NCBI RefSeq assembly: GCF_009651005.1
Contig: NZ_WHVW01000018.1
Span: 12,674 to 69,101, forward strand
DNA length: 56,428 nt
Direction: 5' to 3'
DNA from: Sporosarcina obsidiansis
Lineage (GTDB): Bacteria > Bacillota > Bacilli > Bacillales_A > Planococcaceae
Shown one piece after another: positions 18,566 to 28,993 of this stretch (positions are counted from its first letter, which is position 1; each line of letters begins with the position of its first letter). The notes below the pieces were generated by a model. That model ran no database searches. It was not told the DNA's origin and worked only from the letters and a program-made list of their open reading frames with translations. A program made the translations under genes and the position numbers.

Positions 18566-19385
18566 ATGTTAATTCACTATGTGCCTGTTGGACTAATAGC
18601 TGGAAGTCTTTTGACGCACATAATGACTGTGGTCGTTCTTCTGCTTCCAAATAAAACAGGAATTCTATATTCCCTTCTCCACCTGTTACAGGAGAAAACG
18701 TTGCCCCTTTTACTGAAAACCCTTCTGCAACAGCCATATTTGCAATTTTTTCAAGAACTTCAATGTGCGTAGCAGGTTCTCGCACAATCCCTTTTTTACC
18801 AACTTTCTCTTTACCCGCTTCAAATTGCGGCTTCACTAGAGCAACAACCTGTCCACCTGGCACAATAATTTTTTTCAAGGCAGGCAATATGAGAGATAAA
18901 GAAATAAATGAAACATCAATCGTAGCCATTTCCGGCAATCCCTCTGTAAATAAATCGACTGTGGCGTGACGGAAATTTGTTCGTTCCATGACAGTTACAC
19001 GTTCATCTTGCCTGATTTTCCAAGCTAATTGATTATAGCCTACATCCAAAGCGTAGCAATGAGCTGCTCCATTCTGTAACGCACAATCCGTAAAACCGCC
19101 CGTTGAAGCGCCAATATCCAAAACAATCTTCTTGTTCACAGAAATAGGAAAAGACAATAATGCCTTTTCCAATTTCAAACCGCCCCGACTTACATATTTA
19201 ATAGCAGGACCTTTGACAGTCAAAGGCGCATCGACCGCAACTTTTTCTCCTGCCTTCTCAATTCTCGTAAGTTCCGAGTAAACAAGACCGGCCATAATGG
19301 AGCGTTTCGCTTGTTCACGGGATGTCGTCAAGCCACGCTCTACCAGCAAAATGTCTACACGTTCTTTTTTCGTTGATGAGGTCAT
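18564..19385 (-). CDS. yqxC: TlyA-family (YqxC) rRNA 2'-O-methyltransferase
   Basis: An N-terminal S4 RNA-binding domain ([20 protein letters not shown]) precedes an FtsJ/RrmJ-type Rossmann methyltransferase domain with the SAM motif [13 protein letters not shown] near residue 91 and VKPQFEAG. TlyA proteins methylate 16S/23S rRNA riboses; hemolysin is a legacy name. It overlaps dxs by 4 bp (ATGA), so it is coupled to it. This order (dxs-yqxC-argR-recN) is conserved in Bacillus. Confidence 0.93.
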   Translation of the reverse strand: MTSSTKKERVDILLVERGLTTSREQAKRSIMAGLVYSELTRIEKAGEKVAVDAPLTVKGPAIKYVSRGGLKLEKALLSFPISVNKKIVLDIGASTGGFTDCALQNGAAHCYALDVGYNQLAWKIRQDERVTVMERTNFRHATVDLFTEGLPEMATIDVSFISLSLILPALKKIIVPGGQVVALVKPQFEAGKEKVGKKGIVREPATHIEVLEKIANMAVAEGFSVKGATFSPVTGGEGNIEFLFYLEAEERPQSLCASKDFQLLVQQAHSELT

Positions 19386-21286
19386 ACGGTTTCTCTTTCT
19401 GACGCAGCTTGTTCGATAGCTGCCAATGTAATTTCTGCGACGTGTTCTGGTGTCATATGGATCTCTAACAATAAGTCTTCGACATTTCCATGTTCAATGA
19501 ATTCATCAGGGATTCCGATTCGTTCAATGATGGTAGACGTGTGATTTACTTCTTCTGCATATTCAAGGATCGCACTGCCGAAACCACCAGCTAGTACTGC
19601 CTCTTCAATTGTAATGATTGGCTTACCTTGTTTAAATAGTTCATCCAATAAATCCGTGTCAAGTGGTTTGATGAAGCGAGCATTGACGATTGATACATGT
19701 TTCCCTTGTTGTTTAAGCTGCTCTGCCGCTGCAAATGCCATCGGGATCGTTGTACCGAATGTCAAAATTGTCGCATCTTCGCCTTCTTTCAGCACTTCCC
19801 ATGTACCGATCTGAATTGTGTGGAGTTCTTCATCCATCGGAACACCATAACCGTTTCCTCTAGGAAAACGCATAGCGATTGGCCCTTTATCGTATGAAAC
19901 CGCCGTTTTCACCATATGCTGTCCTTCATTTTCATCTTTAGGCATCATGATGACCAAATTCGGCATATGACGCAAGAAAGCAATATCAAAGACACCATGA
20001 TGCGTCTCCCCATCTGCACCGACGAGACCCGCTCTGTCAATACCAATGAAAACATTTAGCTTTTGCCGTGTAATATCATGCAACATTTGATCATAGGAAC
20101 GTTGAAGAAACGTTGAATAAATAGCTAGGAATGGTTTCATACCGGCTGCAGCAAGTCCAGCTGCCATTGTAGTCGCATGCTGTTCTGCTATACCGACATC
20201 GAAAAAGCGCTCAGGAAATTCCGCAGCAAAAGATTCAAGTTTTGAACCTACAGGCATAGCGGGTGTAATTGCAACGATTCGCTTGTCTTTTGCAGCAAGT
20301 TTTCGTACCGTTTCAGATACTAGTGCGCTCCATGCAGGTCCTTTTGTAGGCGACTTGACAAAATCACCTGTTTCAATCTTATACGGACCCGTACCGTGCC
20401 ACGTGCCAATTTTGTCCAATTCAGCCGGACTGTATCCTTTACCTTTTTTCGTTATGACATGAAGGAGAACCGGTCCTTCCATTTTCTTCGCATACTGAAG
20501 AGAACGTTCTAACTCTGTGAAGTCATGACCATTAATTGGTCCTAAATACGTAAATCCGAGTTCTTCGAAAAACACGCCATTCACCACTAAATATTTCAAG
20601 CTGTCTTTTACTCGCTCTGCAGCTGTTGCTAATCTGCCACCAACCGCAGGAATTTTCCTTAAAATATATTCCATCTCATCTTTGACATTATTATACTTTC
20701 CATCTGTACGTAATTTACCGAGAATAGAATGTAAAGCTCCAACATTTGGTGCAATTGACATTTCATTATCATTTAATATTACAGTAATATTCGTTTTTTC
20801 ATGCCCAATATGATTCAATGCTTCTAATGCCATACCACCAGTAAGGGCTCCGTCTCCAATAACGGGAACGACATAACTTTTTTCGTGTTTAATATCCCTA
20901 GCAACAGCCATACCCATAGCCGCTGACAAAGAGGTTGAACTATGGCCGGTTTCCCATACATCATGTATGCTTTCCGCCATCTTAGGAAAACCACTTAATC
21001 CTTTATATTTTCTAAGAGTCTCGAACTGTCCAGCACGACCTGTCAAAATTTTATGGACATAAGATTGATGTCCGACATCCCACAAAATTTTATCAGTTGG
21101 ACTATCAAAAGCACGATGCAATGCAATTGTTAACTCCACTACACCTAGATTCGGCCCAATATGTCCGCCTGTAACCGATAAGTTTTCAATAAGAAAATGA
21201 CGGATATCTTGCGCCAAATCCAATAATTGATCTTTATCGAGCTCTTTTATAAAAGATGGATTTGTAATCGTTGTAAGATCCATCAT
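19382..21286 (-). CDS. dxs: 1-deoxy-D-xylulose-5-phosphate synthase
   Basis: This is the first enzyme of the MEP isoprenoid pathway. It condenses pyruvate and glyceraldehyde-3-phosphate using thiamine diphosphate. The N-terminal ThDP motif is [18 protein letters not shown], continuing to [12 protein letters not shown]. The transketolase-like [15 protein letters not shown] follows. It has 634 residues from the ATG at 21286, nine bases after GAAGG; a GTG two codons upstream lies too close to that site. It is separated from ispA by 184 bp that contain a good promoter. Confidence 0.96.
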   Translation of the reverse strand: MMDLTTITNPSFIKELDKDQLLDLAQDIRHFLIENLSVTGGHIGPNLGVVELTIALHRAFDSPTDKILWDVGHQSYVHKILTGRAGQFETLRKYKGLSGFPKMAESIHDVWETGHSSTSLSAAMGMAVARDIKHEKSYVVPVIGDGALTGGMALEALNHIGHEKTNITVILNDNEMSIAPNVGALHSILGKLRTDGKYNNVKDEMEYILRKIPAVGGRLATAAERVKDSLKYLVVNGVFFEELGFTYLGPINGHDFTELERSLQYAKKMEGPVLLHVITKKGKGYSPAELDKIGTWHGTGPYKIETGDFVKSPTKGPAWSALVSETVRKLAAKDKRIVAITPAMPVGSKLESFAAEFPERFFDVGIAEQHATTMAAGLAAAGMKPFLAIYSTFLQRSYDQMLHDITRQKLNVFIGIDRAGLVGADGETHHGVFDIAFLRHMPNLVIMMPKDENEGQHMVKTAVSYDKGPIAMRFPRGNGYGVPMDEELHTIQIGTWEVLKEGEDATILTFGTTIPMAFAAAEQLKQQGKHVSIVNARFIKPLDTDLLDELFKQGKPIITIEEAVLAGGFGSAILEYAEEVNHTSTIIERIGIPDEFIEHGNVEDLLLEIHMTPEHVAEITLAAIEQAASERETV

Positions 21287-21426
21287 GATCACACACCTTC
21301 ATCAATTAAGTAATACGTTCTATACTACCATCTGCACCAAGCCGCCATAAGAGATTGACAATTTTATCGGGCAACATTACTTTATTTTTCCCTTACCCTA
21401 TACCGTGTTTCCTGTTTGTTTCCTAC

Positions 21427-21454
21427 ATTATATCAGTAAGATCGTCTGACACAA
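21427..21454 (-). promoter_or_regulatory. Sigma-A promoter of dxs
   Basis: On the minus strand TTGTGT and a perfect TATAAT are separated by 16 bp. The leader to dxs would be about 130 nt, with no recognisable riboswitch. Confidence 0.55.
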
Positions 21455-21470
21455 ATATAACGGTCTCATT

Positions 21471-22355
21471 TCACATATTTCGCTCAATAATATAATCCGC
21501 TAAAAGATGTAAAATGGAATGTTCTAAATCAATTGATTGCAACGCGTGAACTGCTTCTTCATGGCGATGTTTCAACTGCGCATGCGCCCCCTCAATTCCT
21601 AGCAAGGATGGATAGGTGGATTTATCACTTGATGTGTCGCTATTTGCAGTTTTACCCAACTGTTCAGTCGTGGCTGTTACGTCCAAAATATCATCTTGAA
21701 TTTGGAAGGCCAATCCGATATTTTTTGAGAAAAGTCCCAACTGTGCTCTTTGCTCAGCTGTCGCTCCTGCCAAAACAGCGCCTGCATCTATACAATATGA
21801 GAGCAACGCACCAGTTTTATGCAGATGAACTTCTTCCAGCTCAGCTAAAGGCAATAGTTGTTGTTCACCCTTCATATCCAATACTTGGCCTTTTACCATT
21901 CCTTGCGCACCAGAAGCTTTTGCCAATAAACCAACTAATTCAATTGATGCAGAAGGCGGTGTCTCCCGTAGTTCCGATAAAACTTGGAAAGCAAGGGCTT
22001 GCATAGCATCACCTGTGAGTGTTGCCACATCTTCTCCGAACACTTTATGGTTGGTCGGTTTCCCTCTTCTGAAATCATCGTCATCCATACAAGGTAAATC
22101 GTCATGTATTAGTGAATATGTATGTATCAATTCAACTGACACAGCTACTTTTACAGCATCAGCAGAATCCCTATGCAAGTCTGACAAAACTGCAAGTACT
22201 AACAATGGACGTATTCTTTTGCCACCAGCTTGAACAGAATAGGTCATAGATTCATGCAAAATATTAGGAATATCTGTTTTTGCTAGTTGATTTGCCATTT
22301 CTCTCTCGATTTCAGGAATTTTTTCATCCATGAACGCTCGCAGCTTTTCATTCAT
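21471..22355 (-). CDS. ispA: Farnesyl diphosphate synthase (polyprenyl synthetase)
   Basis: This trans-prenyltransferase makes geranyl and farnesyl diphosphate for quinone and lipid-carrier synthesis. The first aspartate-rich motif is DDLPCMDDDDFRRGKPTNH and the second is QIQDDILD. It has 294 residues from the ATG at 22355, six bases after AGGTG. A GTG three codons upstream is part of the ribosome-binding site. It overlaps xseB by 8 bp. Confidence 0.94.
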   Translation of the reverse strand: MNEKLRAFMDEKIPEIEREMANQLAKTDIPNILHESMTYSVQAGGKRIRPLLVLAVLSDLHRDSADAVKVAVSVELIHTYSLIHDDLPCMDDDDFRRGKPTNHKVFGEDVATLTGDAMQALAFQVLSELRETPPSASIELVGLLAKASGAQGMVKGQVLDMKGEQQLLPLAELEEVHLHKTGALLSYCIDAGAVLAGATAEQRAQLGLFSKNIGLAFQIQDDILDVTATTEQLGKTANSDTSSDKSTYPSLLGIEGAHAQLKHRHEEAVHALQSIDLEHSILHLLADYIIERNM

Positions 22356-22590
22356 TTGACTCACCTACTGTCGGATCGAATTGAACTTCTTTTCCCTCTT
22401 GATCGATCATTCGTATTAATTGTTTCTCTGCATTTTGCAATTTCTTCTGGCAATAGGCAGAGAGCTCCATTCCCTTCTGATACAGTGTAATGGTATCTTC
22501 CAAAGGAGCTTCACCTGCCTCCAATTTTTGTACAATCTCTTCTAATTGGTGCATTGCTTGTTCAAATTGAATGTCTTTTTCTTCTGCCAT
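22348..22590 (-). CDS. xseB: Exodeoxyribonuclease VII small subunit
   Basis: This 80-residue helical protein has the family signature FEQAMHQLEEIVQKLEAGE followed by PLEDTITLYQKGMEL. It binds XseA to form the single-strand-specific nuclease. It lies two bases after xseA and overlaps ispA. Confidence 0.95.
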   Translation of the reverse strand: MAEEKDIQFEQAMHQLEEIVQKLEAGEAPLEDTITLYQKGMELSAYCQKKLQNAEKQLIRMIDQEGKEVQFDPTVGESNE

Positions 22591-22592
22591 CT

Positions 22593-23942
22593 CTACCTAA
22601 CCTCCTTTGGAATTATACCTTCAACAACTGTTTCAATCGATCCATCCGTCAAGCGAACTGTCATTTTTTCCCCAACTACAATATCTTCAACTGATTTCAC
22701 TACCTCGTCGTCTTGATAGCTAATTGAAAACCCTCTCTCCATCACGTGCAACGGATTTAACGCTTGCATAATGCGCATAAGAGAGACAAATCGTTGTTGT
22801 TGGTGTCTGACGTTCTGTTGTACAGCGCGATTCATCCGCATTTCCAATTGTTTTACCTGTTGCTGTTCGAGCTGTATGCGACGGATCGGGGTGTAATATT
22901 GAAAGCCTGAATATAGTTTATCAAATGCCATTCTTTTGTCTTGAATTAACATGTTGCTGTTGCGACGCAATCGTTCTTCCAAGCTATCCAGCTTCTCTAT
23001 GAACGGTCGATATAGTCGATCTGGATACTGTAAAGGATATGCAGAACGAACATTTTCTAAGCGCTTATTTTGTTGTCTTAAAAACGTTTGAACAGCTAAG
23101 TATATCGAGCGTTGCTGGTTTTTCAGATGCTGGAACAATTGCAATTGATCAGGTACAGCCATTTCAGCAGCGGCTGTTGGTGTAGGGGCACGCAAATCGG
23201 CCACATAGTCGGCAATCGTAGTGTCCGTTTCATGACCTACCGCACTAATAATCGGTATTCTACTGGAAAATATCGCACGCGCAACTTCTTCCTCATTAAA
23301 AGCCCATAAATCTTCAATGGAACCTCCACCCCTGCCAACTAACAACACATCAATACCTGAAGTTCTATTCGCCTGCTCAATTGCTTGCACGATCGACGGG
23401 GCTGCCGTGCGTCCTTGCACTAAGGCAGGAAACAAGTATATGTTAGCCATTGGAAAACGGCGGATGATAGTCGAGTACATATCACGCAAAGCAGCTCCAG
23501 ATTCCGCAGTGACAATACCGATTGTTTGAGGCATCTGCGGGATCGGTTGTTTACATCTCTCCTCGAATAGTCCTTCTTGTTGTAGTTTCTTTTTCAACTG
23601 TTCAAAAGCTAGATATAGAGCTCCGATCCCGTCCGGTTCCATTGTTTGAACATACAATTGATAGGAGCCAGCTGTCTCATAAACTGTTACATCACCCGTA
23701 ATTAATACATTCATGCCATTTTCAGGTTTAAATTGAAGAGTATTAGAACGCGAACGGAACATAGCCGCTTGGATTCTCGTTTTATCGTCTTTCAACGTAA
23801 AGTAGATATGTCCAGAAGGATGCATCTTGACGTTAGATAGCTCTCCTTTTACGTAGACATTGCGCAAATGTGGGTCTGCATCAAATTTACGTTTGACATA
23901 TTTCGTAAGCGCTTGAACGGTTAAAAAAGTTTGATTGGACAT
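22593..23942 (-). CDS. xseA: Exodeoxyribonuclease VII large subunit
   Basis: An N-terminal OB fold (residues 5-100, with VKGELSNVKMHPSGHIYFTL) precedes the catalytic domain with LLVGRGGGSIEDLWAFNEE and SAVGHETDTTIADYVADLRA. A coiled-coil region that recruits XseB follows. The 449-residue length is typical. A hairpin without a U-tract (23971-23997) separates it from folD. Confidence 0.96.
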   Translation of the reverse strand: MSNQTFLTVQALTKYVKRKFDADPHLRNVYVKGELSNVKMHPSGHIYFTLKDDKTRIQAAMFRSRSNTLQFKPENGMNVLITGDVTVYETAGSYQLYVQTMEPDGIGALYLAFEQLKKKLQQEGLFEERCKQPIPQMPQTIGIVTAESGAALRDMYSTIIRRFPMANIYLFPALVQGRTAAPSIVQAIEQANRTSGIDVLLVGRGGGSIEDLWAFNEEEVARAIFSSRIPIISAVGHETDTTIADYVADLRAPTPTAAAEMAVPDQLQLFQHLKNQQRSIYLAVQTFLRQQNKRLENVRSAYPLQYPDRLYRPFIEKLDSLEERLRRNSNMLIQDKRMAFDKLYSGFQYYTPIRRIQLEQQQVKQLEMRMNRAVQQNVRHQQQRFVSLMRIMQALNPLHVMERGFSISYQDDEVVKSVEDIVVGEKMTVRLTDGSIETVVEGIIPKEVR

Positions 23943-23970
23943 GTAGTTCTCACCTGCCCTTTTATGTATA

Positions 23971-23997
23971 GAGAGGCGCTCTATAAGAGCGTCTCTC
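23971..23997 (-). other. Hairpin between folD and xseA
   Basis: Twelve-base arms (23971-23982 and 23986-23997) pair with one mismatch around a 3-nt loop. There is no U-tract on the minus strand, so it looks more like an RNA-processing or attenuation structure than a full terminator. Confidence 0.5.
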
Positions 23998-24008
23998 AGT
24001 AATGGTTA

Positions 24009-24875
24009 TTAGTTTTTTGCACGGGAGTTCAATTTGTTTTCCGCACTTTCTACTGTGTTTTTCAAAAGCATAGTGATAGTCATCGGTCCTACTCCACCTG
24101 GTACTGGAGTGATAGCGCTAGCTACTTGTTCAGCGGATTCGTAGTCAACGTCTCCACAGAGCTTGCCGTTTTCGTCGCGATTCATTCCTACGTCGATGAC
24201 AACTGCTCCTTCTTTAATAAAGTCACCTGTAATAAATTTTGCCATGCCAATCGCAACAATCAGTATATCTGCCTGCTGTGTAAATTTTTTAAGATCGTTG
24301 GTCCGCGAATGGCAATATGTAACAGTTGCGTCTTTTTGTAGGAGCAATTGTCCCATCGGTTTCCCTACAATATTGCTTCTCCCAATGATCACTGCATGCT
24401 TGCCTGCAATTTCTACACCAGACCGTTCAAGTAATTGCATAATACCATATGGCGTACAAGGAAGGAATGTTTGCTGACCAATCAGCATTTTCCCCACGTT
24501 CATCGGGTGGAACCCGTCAACATCTTTGTCAGGATCGATTGCACGTATAACTTTATTTTCATCAATATGCTTCGGTAAAGGGAGTTGCACTAGTATACCG
24601 TCAATTGAATCGTCTTGATTTAATCTTTCTACTTCTTTCAATAATTCCTCTTCCGACACCGTTTCAGGCAATTTAATCAATTCTGATTTCATACCTGCTT
24701 CGATACTGGATTTTTCTTTGTTTTTGACGTACGTCTGGGATGCCGGGTTTTCTCCCACTAAAATAACAGCTAATCCAGGTTGGTAGCCTTGTTTTACTAA
24801 AGAAGCTACTTGTACTTTCAGCTCTTTGCGGATTTCTTGGCCAATTGCTTTGCCATCAATTATTTTACTAGACAT
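24009..24875 (-). CDS. folD: Methylene-THF dehydrogenase / methenyl-THF cyclohydrolase
   Basis: This bifunctional enzyme interconverts 5,10-methylene- and 10-formyl-THF. It shows the catalytic Lys in [10 protein letters not shown] (Y-x3-K), the signature [12 protein letters not shown], the NADP-binding [16 protein letters not shown] and the C-terminal [11 protein letters not shown]. It has 288 residues. It handles the one-carbon units produced by the glycine cleavage system encoded at 40849-44773. Confidence 0.97.
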   Translation of the reverse strand: MSSKIIDGKAIGQEIRKELKVQVASLVKQGYQPGLAVILVGENPASQTYVKNKEKSSIEAGMKSELIKLPETVSEEELLKEVERLNQDDSIDGILVQLPLPKHIDENKVIRAIDPDKDVDGFHPMNVGKMLIGQQTFLPCTPYGIMQLLERSGVEIAGKHAVIIGRSNIVGKPMGQLLLQKDATVTYCHSRTNDLKKFTQQADILIVAIGMAKFITGDFIKEGAVVIDVGMNRDENGKLCGDVDYESAEQVASAITPVPGGVGPMTITMLLKNTVESAENKLNSRAKN

Positions 24876-24965
24876 GATTTTCCCACCAAACTTTTCGTTT
24901 TTGTATTACATTTGACACCAAGCTCTATTTTGTATGATTGACTCCGAACGTTTCTACAACTGAAG

Positions 24966-25340
24966 TCAGTTGAATTTGGATAAAACACCGTTGACAAAAC
25001 GGCCAGACTTTTCGTCGCCAAATGTTTTGCACAGTTCAATTGCTTCATTCAGAATGACTCGGTCTGGAACTTCTTTATTATAAAGTAGTTCGTAGACAGC
25101 CAGCCGAAGAACTGTTCGTTCAATTTTCGGTAACCTGTCAATCGACCAGTTTTCCAACTTATTCGTGATTTCGTTATCAATTTCTGTCAAGTTTTCCGCT
25201 GTTCCCCGAACTAATTGCTCATAAAAGTTATTTAAAGGAGCATCGACTATATATCCGATGGCCTCATCTACATTCATTTCACTCTTGTCTAGTTGAAACA
25301 GCGTTTGGATTGCCTTTTCACGTGCTTCTCGTCGTTTCAT
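24966..25340 (-). CDS. nusB: Transcription antitermination factor NusB
   Basis: This 124-residue all-helical protein matches NusB from start (RREAREKAIQTLFQLD) to end (ELCKTFGDEKSGRFVNGVL). With NusE/S10 it binds boxA RNA in rRNA leaders. The ATG follows GAGGAG. It lies between yqhY and folD as in B. subtilis. Confidence 0.95.
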   Translation of the reverse strand: MKRREAREKAIQTLFQLDKSEMNVDEAIGYIVDAPLNNFYEQLVRGTAENLTEIDNEITNKLENWSIDRLPKIERTVLRLAVYELLYNKEVPDRVILNEAIELCKTFGDEKSGRFVNGVLSKFN

Positions 25341-25473
25341 ATTTCATATCTCCTCTACCGAGCATCTTCAAAACCTAATGATAGCATAAAAGCTACGAAA
25401 AGAACTAGTGGAATCAAGTGATTTTGTGTGAAGCATTTCATTCCTCATAAAAAAGCTAGCGTTGTGCTTACGT

Positions 25474-25508
25474 AAAAAAACATTATCCACCAACGGATAA
25501 TGTTTTTT
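25474..25508 (-). terminator. Terminator after yqhY (accBC-yqhY unit)
   Basis: Arms 25474-25488 and 25495-25508 form a 14-bp stem with A/U-rich base and a six-base loop. It lies 14 bp after the yqhY stop. Confidence 0.8.
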
Positions 25509-25521
25509 CTTACCTATTTGT

Positions 25522-25908
25522 TCAATCTTCGAACTGTATGCCACTAATATGGACATTCACTTCATGGGTAGTGAGTGAGGTCATATGGTAAATCGCTTGG
25601 CGGACTTGCTGTTGAATTTCCGCCGCAACTGTAGGGATGGAATGGCCATATTCGATAATACAATACACATCGATCTTCAGTCCTTCATCTGTCCACTCGG
25701 TCTTCACACCTTTGCCATACATCACTTTACCCAGTTTTTCCGCAACACCTGTCGCAAAATTCCCTTGAGTGGCAACGACTCCCCCGACCTCTGTCGTAGC
25801 AATGCCGATGATGACTTCAAGTACTTCAGGCGCGAGCTGAACTCGTCCAATAGCAGCATCTCCAGACGGTGTCATTCCGACAAACGATGGATTTGTTTTA
25901 TCAGCCAT
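25522..25908 (-). CDS. yqhY: Asp23/Gls24 (DUF322) family protein YqhY
   Basis: This 128-residue protein has the Asp23/Gls24 fold signature (VQLAPEVLEVIIGIATTEVGG and IDVYCIIEYGHSIPTVAAEI). In B. subtilis the homologue is linked to control of acetyl-CoA carboxylase levels. Here too it follows accB and accC directly (16 bp gap) and ends the unit, which supports that role. The ATG follows GGAGGAG. Confidence 0.85.
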   Translation of the reverse strand: MADKTNPSFVGMTPSGDAAIGRVQLAPEVLEVIIGIATTEVGGVVATQGNFATGVAEKLGKVMYGKGVKTEWTDEGLKIDVYCIIEYGHSIPTVAAEIQQQVRQAIYHMTSLTTHEVNVHISGIQFED

Positions 25909-25924
25909 TACATTTCTCCTCCAA

Positions 25925-27271
25925 TTATTTCATGACGTCATGTTTCTCTAAGAATTTCGTATCAAAATCACCGGATTGGAATACTTCATGATCCATCAGC
26001 TTGGAATGAAAAGGGATGGTCGTATTAACGCCTTCGACTACAAATTCATCTAGGGCACGTTTCATCCGAGCAACCGCTTGTTCACGCGTATCAGCATGAA
26101 CGATCAACTTTGCCACCATTGAGTCATAAAATGGCGGAATCGCATAGCCTGGATAAACAGCAGAATCTACACGTACTCCAAAACCACCAGGTGGCAAGTA
26201 CATCGTGACTTTACCTGGGGACGGCATGAAATTCTTTTCTGGATTCTCTGCGTTAATGCGGCACTCGATCGACCATCCGTTCACCTGGATATCTTCCTGT
26301 TTAATCGACAATTTTTCACCAGAAGCTACTTTTAACTGTTGTTGAATCAAATCAACACCCGTAATCATTTCTGTAACGGGATGCTCAACTTGGATCCGTG
26401 TATTCATTTCCATGAAATAGAATGTTTGATTGATATGATCAAAAATAAACTCTACTGTACCTGCTCCGCGATAATTAACCGCTTCAGCAGCTTTGACAGC
26501 AGCTTCACCCATCTGCTTACGCAACGCTGGCGTCAATGCAGGTGATGGTGCTTCTTCTACAAGTTTTTGCATACGACGCTGGATCGAACAATCACGTTCT
26601 CCAAGGTGAATGGTATTACCAAATTTATCTGCCAGTACTTGTACTTCTACATGACGGAATACTTCAATGTATTTTTCAAGATAAACACCCGGGTTACCGA
26701 ATGCCGCCGCTGCTTCTTTTTGGGTAATATTAACGCCTTTTACTAGTTCTTCCTCATCGCGAGCGACACGGATTCCTTTACCGCCACCACCTGCTGTAGC
26801 TTTAATAATAACCGGGAAACCGATTTCTTTTGCCACTTTTAACGCGTGATCTGCATCGTCTACAATACCGTCAGAACCAGGAACTATTGGAACACCTGCA
26901 GCTTGCATTGTATTACGCGCTACATCTTTTGTACCCATCTTTGAAATCGCTTCCGAAGTAGGTCCGATAAATTCAATGTTTACTTCTTCGCATAGCTCTG
27001 CAAAGCTAGCGTTTTCTGCTAAAAAGCCGTAACCTGGATGAATTCCGTCACAATCTGTTGCTTTTGCTACACTGATGACATTGGAGAAATTCAAATAGCT
27101 ATCGGTTGATAGACGCGGTCCAATGCAATAGGCCTCATCTGCTAATTGGACGTGCAACGCTTCCTGATCAGCTTCCGAATAAACTGCTACCGTTTCAATG
27201 CCCATTTCCTTACAAGCTCGGATGATCCGTACAGCAATTTCTCCCCGGTTTGCAATTAATACTTTTTTCAT
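25925..27271 (-). CDS. accC: Acetyl-CoA carboxylase biotin carboxylase subunit
   Basis: This ATP-grasp enzyme carboxylates the biotin on AccB in the first step of fatty acid synthesis. It begins [20 protein letters not shown], has the glycine-rich ATP loop [12 protein letters not shown] near residue 160, and the active-site [14 protein letters not shown] near 290. It has 448 residues and is 13 bp downstream of accB. Confidence 0.97.
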   Translation of the reverse strand: MKKVLIANRGEIAVRIIRACKEMGIETVAVYSEADQEALHVQLADEAYCIGPRLSTDSYLNFSNVISVAKATDCDGIHPGYGFLAENASFAELCEEVNIEFIGPTSEAISKMGTKDVARNTMQAAGVPIVPGSDGIVDDADHALKVAKEIGFPVIIKATAGGGGKGIRVARDEEELVKGVNITQKEAAAAFGNPGVYLEKYIEVFRHVEVQVLADKFGNTIHLGERDCSIQRRMQKLVEEAPSPALTPALRKQMGEAAVKAAEAVNYRGAGTVEFIFDHINQTFYFMEMNTRIQVEHPVTEMITGVDLIQQQLKVASGEKLSIKQEDIQVNGWSIECRINAENPEKNFMPSPGKVTMYLPPGGFGVRVDSAVYPGYAIPPFYDSMVAKLIVHADTREQAVARMKRALDEFVVEGVNTTIPFHSKLMDHEVFQSGDFDTKFLEKHDVMK

Positions 27272-27284
27272 TTGTCAGTCCCCC

Positions 27285-27791
27285 TTAGTTCTCTTTTACA
27301 AGGAATAAAGGTTGTCCGTATTCCACAAGTTGACCGTCTTGCACTAACACTTCAACGATTTCACCGGATACTTCTGCTTCAATTTCATTAAATAGTTTCA
27401 TCGCTTCTACTATACATACAATGGATTCAGGAGTGACCTTATCGCCTTTTTTAACATATGCTGGTGCATCAGGCGATGAAGCTTGGTAGTATGTCCCTAC
27501 CATAGGTGAAGTGATTTTGTGCAATGACGCATCTTCCGCTACTTCAGCAGGCGCAGCTGGTTGCTGTGGTGCTTCTACAGGGGCAGGTGTCACTTGTTGG
27601 ACGACAGGTGCTACAGCAACAGGTGCTGGTTGTACTGCTTGTACCGCAGGAGCCTCCGCAACTGTTGTAAGCGCTTGCCCTGTACCTTTTTCAAGTTTGA
27701 TTTTCCCTCCATCTGATTCGAAAGTAAACTTTTGGATGGATGATTGATCGATTAATTTAATGATTTCGCGAATCTCTTGAATTTTCAACAT
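27285..27791 (-). CDS. accB: Biotin carboxyl carrier protein of acetyl-CoA carboxylase
   Basis: The C-terminal biotinyl domain carries the biotinylated Lys132 in EAMKL. It is preceded by a long Ala/Pro/Val-rich flexible linker (about 45-85) and an N-terminal helical region. It has 168 residues. The ATG follows AGGAG. It is the first gene of accB-accC-yqhY. An imperfect palindrome lies at about 27824-27842 upstream; its role is unknown. Confidence 0.95.
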   Translation of the reverse strand: MLKIQEIREIIKLIDQSSIQKFTFESDGGKIKLEKGTGQALTTVAEAPAVQAVQPAPVAVAPVVQQVTPAPVEAPQQPAAPAEVAEDASLHKITSPMVGTYYQASSPDAPAYVKKGDKVTPESIVCIVEAMKLFNEIEAEVSGEIVEVLVQDGQLVEYGQPLFLVKEN

Positions 27792-27930
27792 ATCTGATTC
27801 TCCTGACTATTTTATTCTTACTATCGTATACTATGATAGACGTTTTGCTATTAATTTGGAATAGTAAAATCATAAATTCTTCGGAAGACCATAAAACATT
27901 CACTTATATTTCCATAAGTAGTCGAACAGA

Positions 27931-27955
27931 AAAACCAGAGGAAAGCCCTCTGGTT
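27931..27955 (-). terminator. Terminator of the spoIIIA operon
   Basis: A nine-base stem AACCAGAGG/CCTCTGGTT (27933-27941 and 27947-27955) is followed by U on the minus strand, seven bases after the spoIIIAH stop. Confidence 0.7.
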
Positions 27956-27962
27956 CCTTCAA

Positions 27963-28514
27963 TTATTCTTTTGTTTCAGCAAAATCTACTTTTACCGTTT
28001 GTGCTCCATCCCAACTCGACATAACATATTGAGTGATTTCATCCGCCATTTTTGACGAGTGACTTTCTTGAGATAAGACCGTTACATTTACTCGATCTTC
28101 ATCCGCCCGAACAAATACTTCTGGATAGCCAAGTGCTTTAATTTGCATTTCCATTAACGCCTCTGTGGAACTAACTTTACGCAATTCAGCAATTTCGTTA
28201 AAAATTTCGTTCTTCTGTTCTGCTGTATAATCTGAAGAAGTCATCTTGGTCGTCAACTGGTCAACCATTTCACTGCGCTCATTACGCACTTCCATCCGCA
28301 TATCTTGGAAGATGTACGATTCAGCAAACACCGGTTTTACTTCTTCAGTCTTCCCTTCCTTCTCTAATAACTTCGTTGCATCTTTTGTTTCTTTTGTGAA
28401 AATGGCAATTCCATCAAAAGGCATAGGCGCTTCTTTTTTGACGTAGTAGATGGAGATCACTGCTACCAGACTGAGTAATGTTAAAAACCACACTGTTCGT
28501 TTATTTGCTTTCAA
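27963..28514 (-). CDS. spoIIIAH: Stage III sporulation protein AH
   Basis: This is the mother-cell membrane protein whose extracellular domain binds SpoIIQ across the intermembrane space of the engulfed forespore. One N-terminal membrane segment (about 8-24) is followed by a helical region and a ring-building-motif domain ending near WDGAQTVKVDF. At 183 residues it is somewhat shorter than in B. subtilis. It starts at TTG behind AAGGGGGA and overlaps spoIIIAG by 4 bp. Confidence 0.88.
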   Translation of the reverse strand: MKANKRTVWFLTLLSLVAVISIYYVKKEAPMPFDGIAIFTKETKDATKLLEKEGKTEEVKPVFAESYIFQDMRMEVRNERSEMVDQLTTKMTSSDYTAEQKNEIFNEIAELRKVSSTEALMEMQIKALGYPEVFVRADEDRVNVTVLSQESHSSKMADEITQYVMSSWDGAQTVKVDFAETKE

Positions 28515-28927
28515 GATGATTCCCCCTTTTTCTTCATTTCCACAATGACAATACGATATTCTGGCAGTTGTAGGACATTGGCTAGTAGTTGTGAGAGTCC
28601 ATTTCTCACGGCCGGATCTTCCACGCCTTCTGCCACGACGAGGAGACCTTTCAGTTGAGAAGAGTTTTTAGGAGTGGAAGCGGAAATGGAGAAGTATCCC
28701 GCCAATGAACTCTCGGTTTCTCTTTCGTCATAGTGAAAATACACTGTAACCTTTCCTAACCCTTCCATTTGTTCAAGCGTTTCTTCTAATGTTGAGAGAA
28801 GCCGTTTTTCTTCTTTTTTTTGTTTTTCCCCTCCTAGATTTCCCGTACTGGTGATGAACAAGATGCCAAATACAATCATCATAAGACCGACTAACAACAT
28901 CTGGGATTTTTTCGCTGGTTTTTGCAT
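28511..28927 (-). CDS. spoIIIAG: Stage III sporulation protein AG (short form)
   Basis: One membrane segment (about 8-26) is followed by a ring-building-motif domain with the family block LKGLLVVAEGVEDPAVR. At 138 residues it is far shorter than the 229 or so of B. subtilis SpoIIIAG. The segment between the first strand (VTVYFHYDE) and LKGLLVV is about 30 residues, so most of the insertion that forms the large beta-ring in the B. subtilis channel is missing. The core fold appears intact. Confidence 0.85.
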   Translation of the reverse strand: MQKPAKKSQMLLVGLMMIVFGILFITSTGNLGGEKQKKEEKRLLSTLEETLEQMEGLGKVTVYFHYDERETESSLAGYFSISASTPKNSSQLKGLLVVAEGVEDPAVRNGLSQLLANVLQLPEYRIVIVEMKKKGESS

Positions 28928-28993
28928 GTTTCCATCACCATCTCATAGTGACTTTAATCAATCTTAGGATTCTACATTGAATACTATGTAGAG

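Noticed and set aside
24860..25048. A 62-codon minus-strand frame between nusB and folD
   Set aside because: It overlaps the end of nusB and the start of folD in another frame and lacks a ribosome-binding site and family features.
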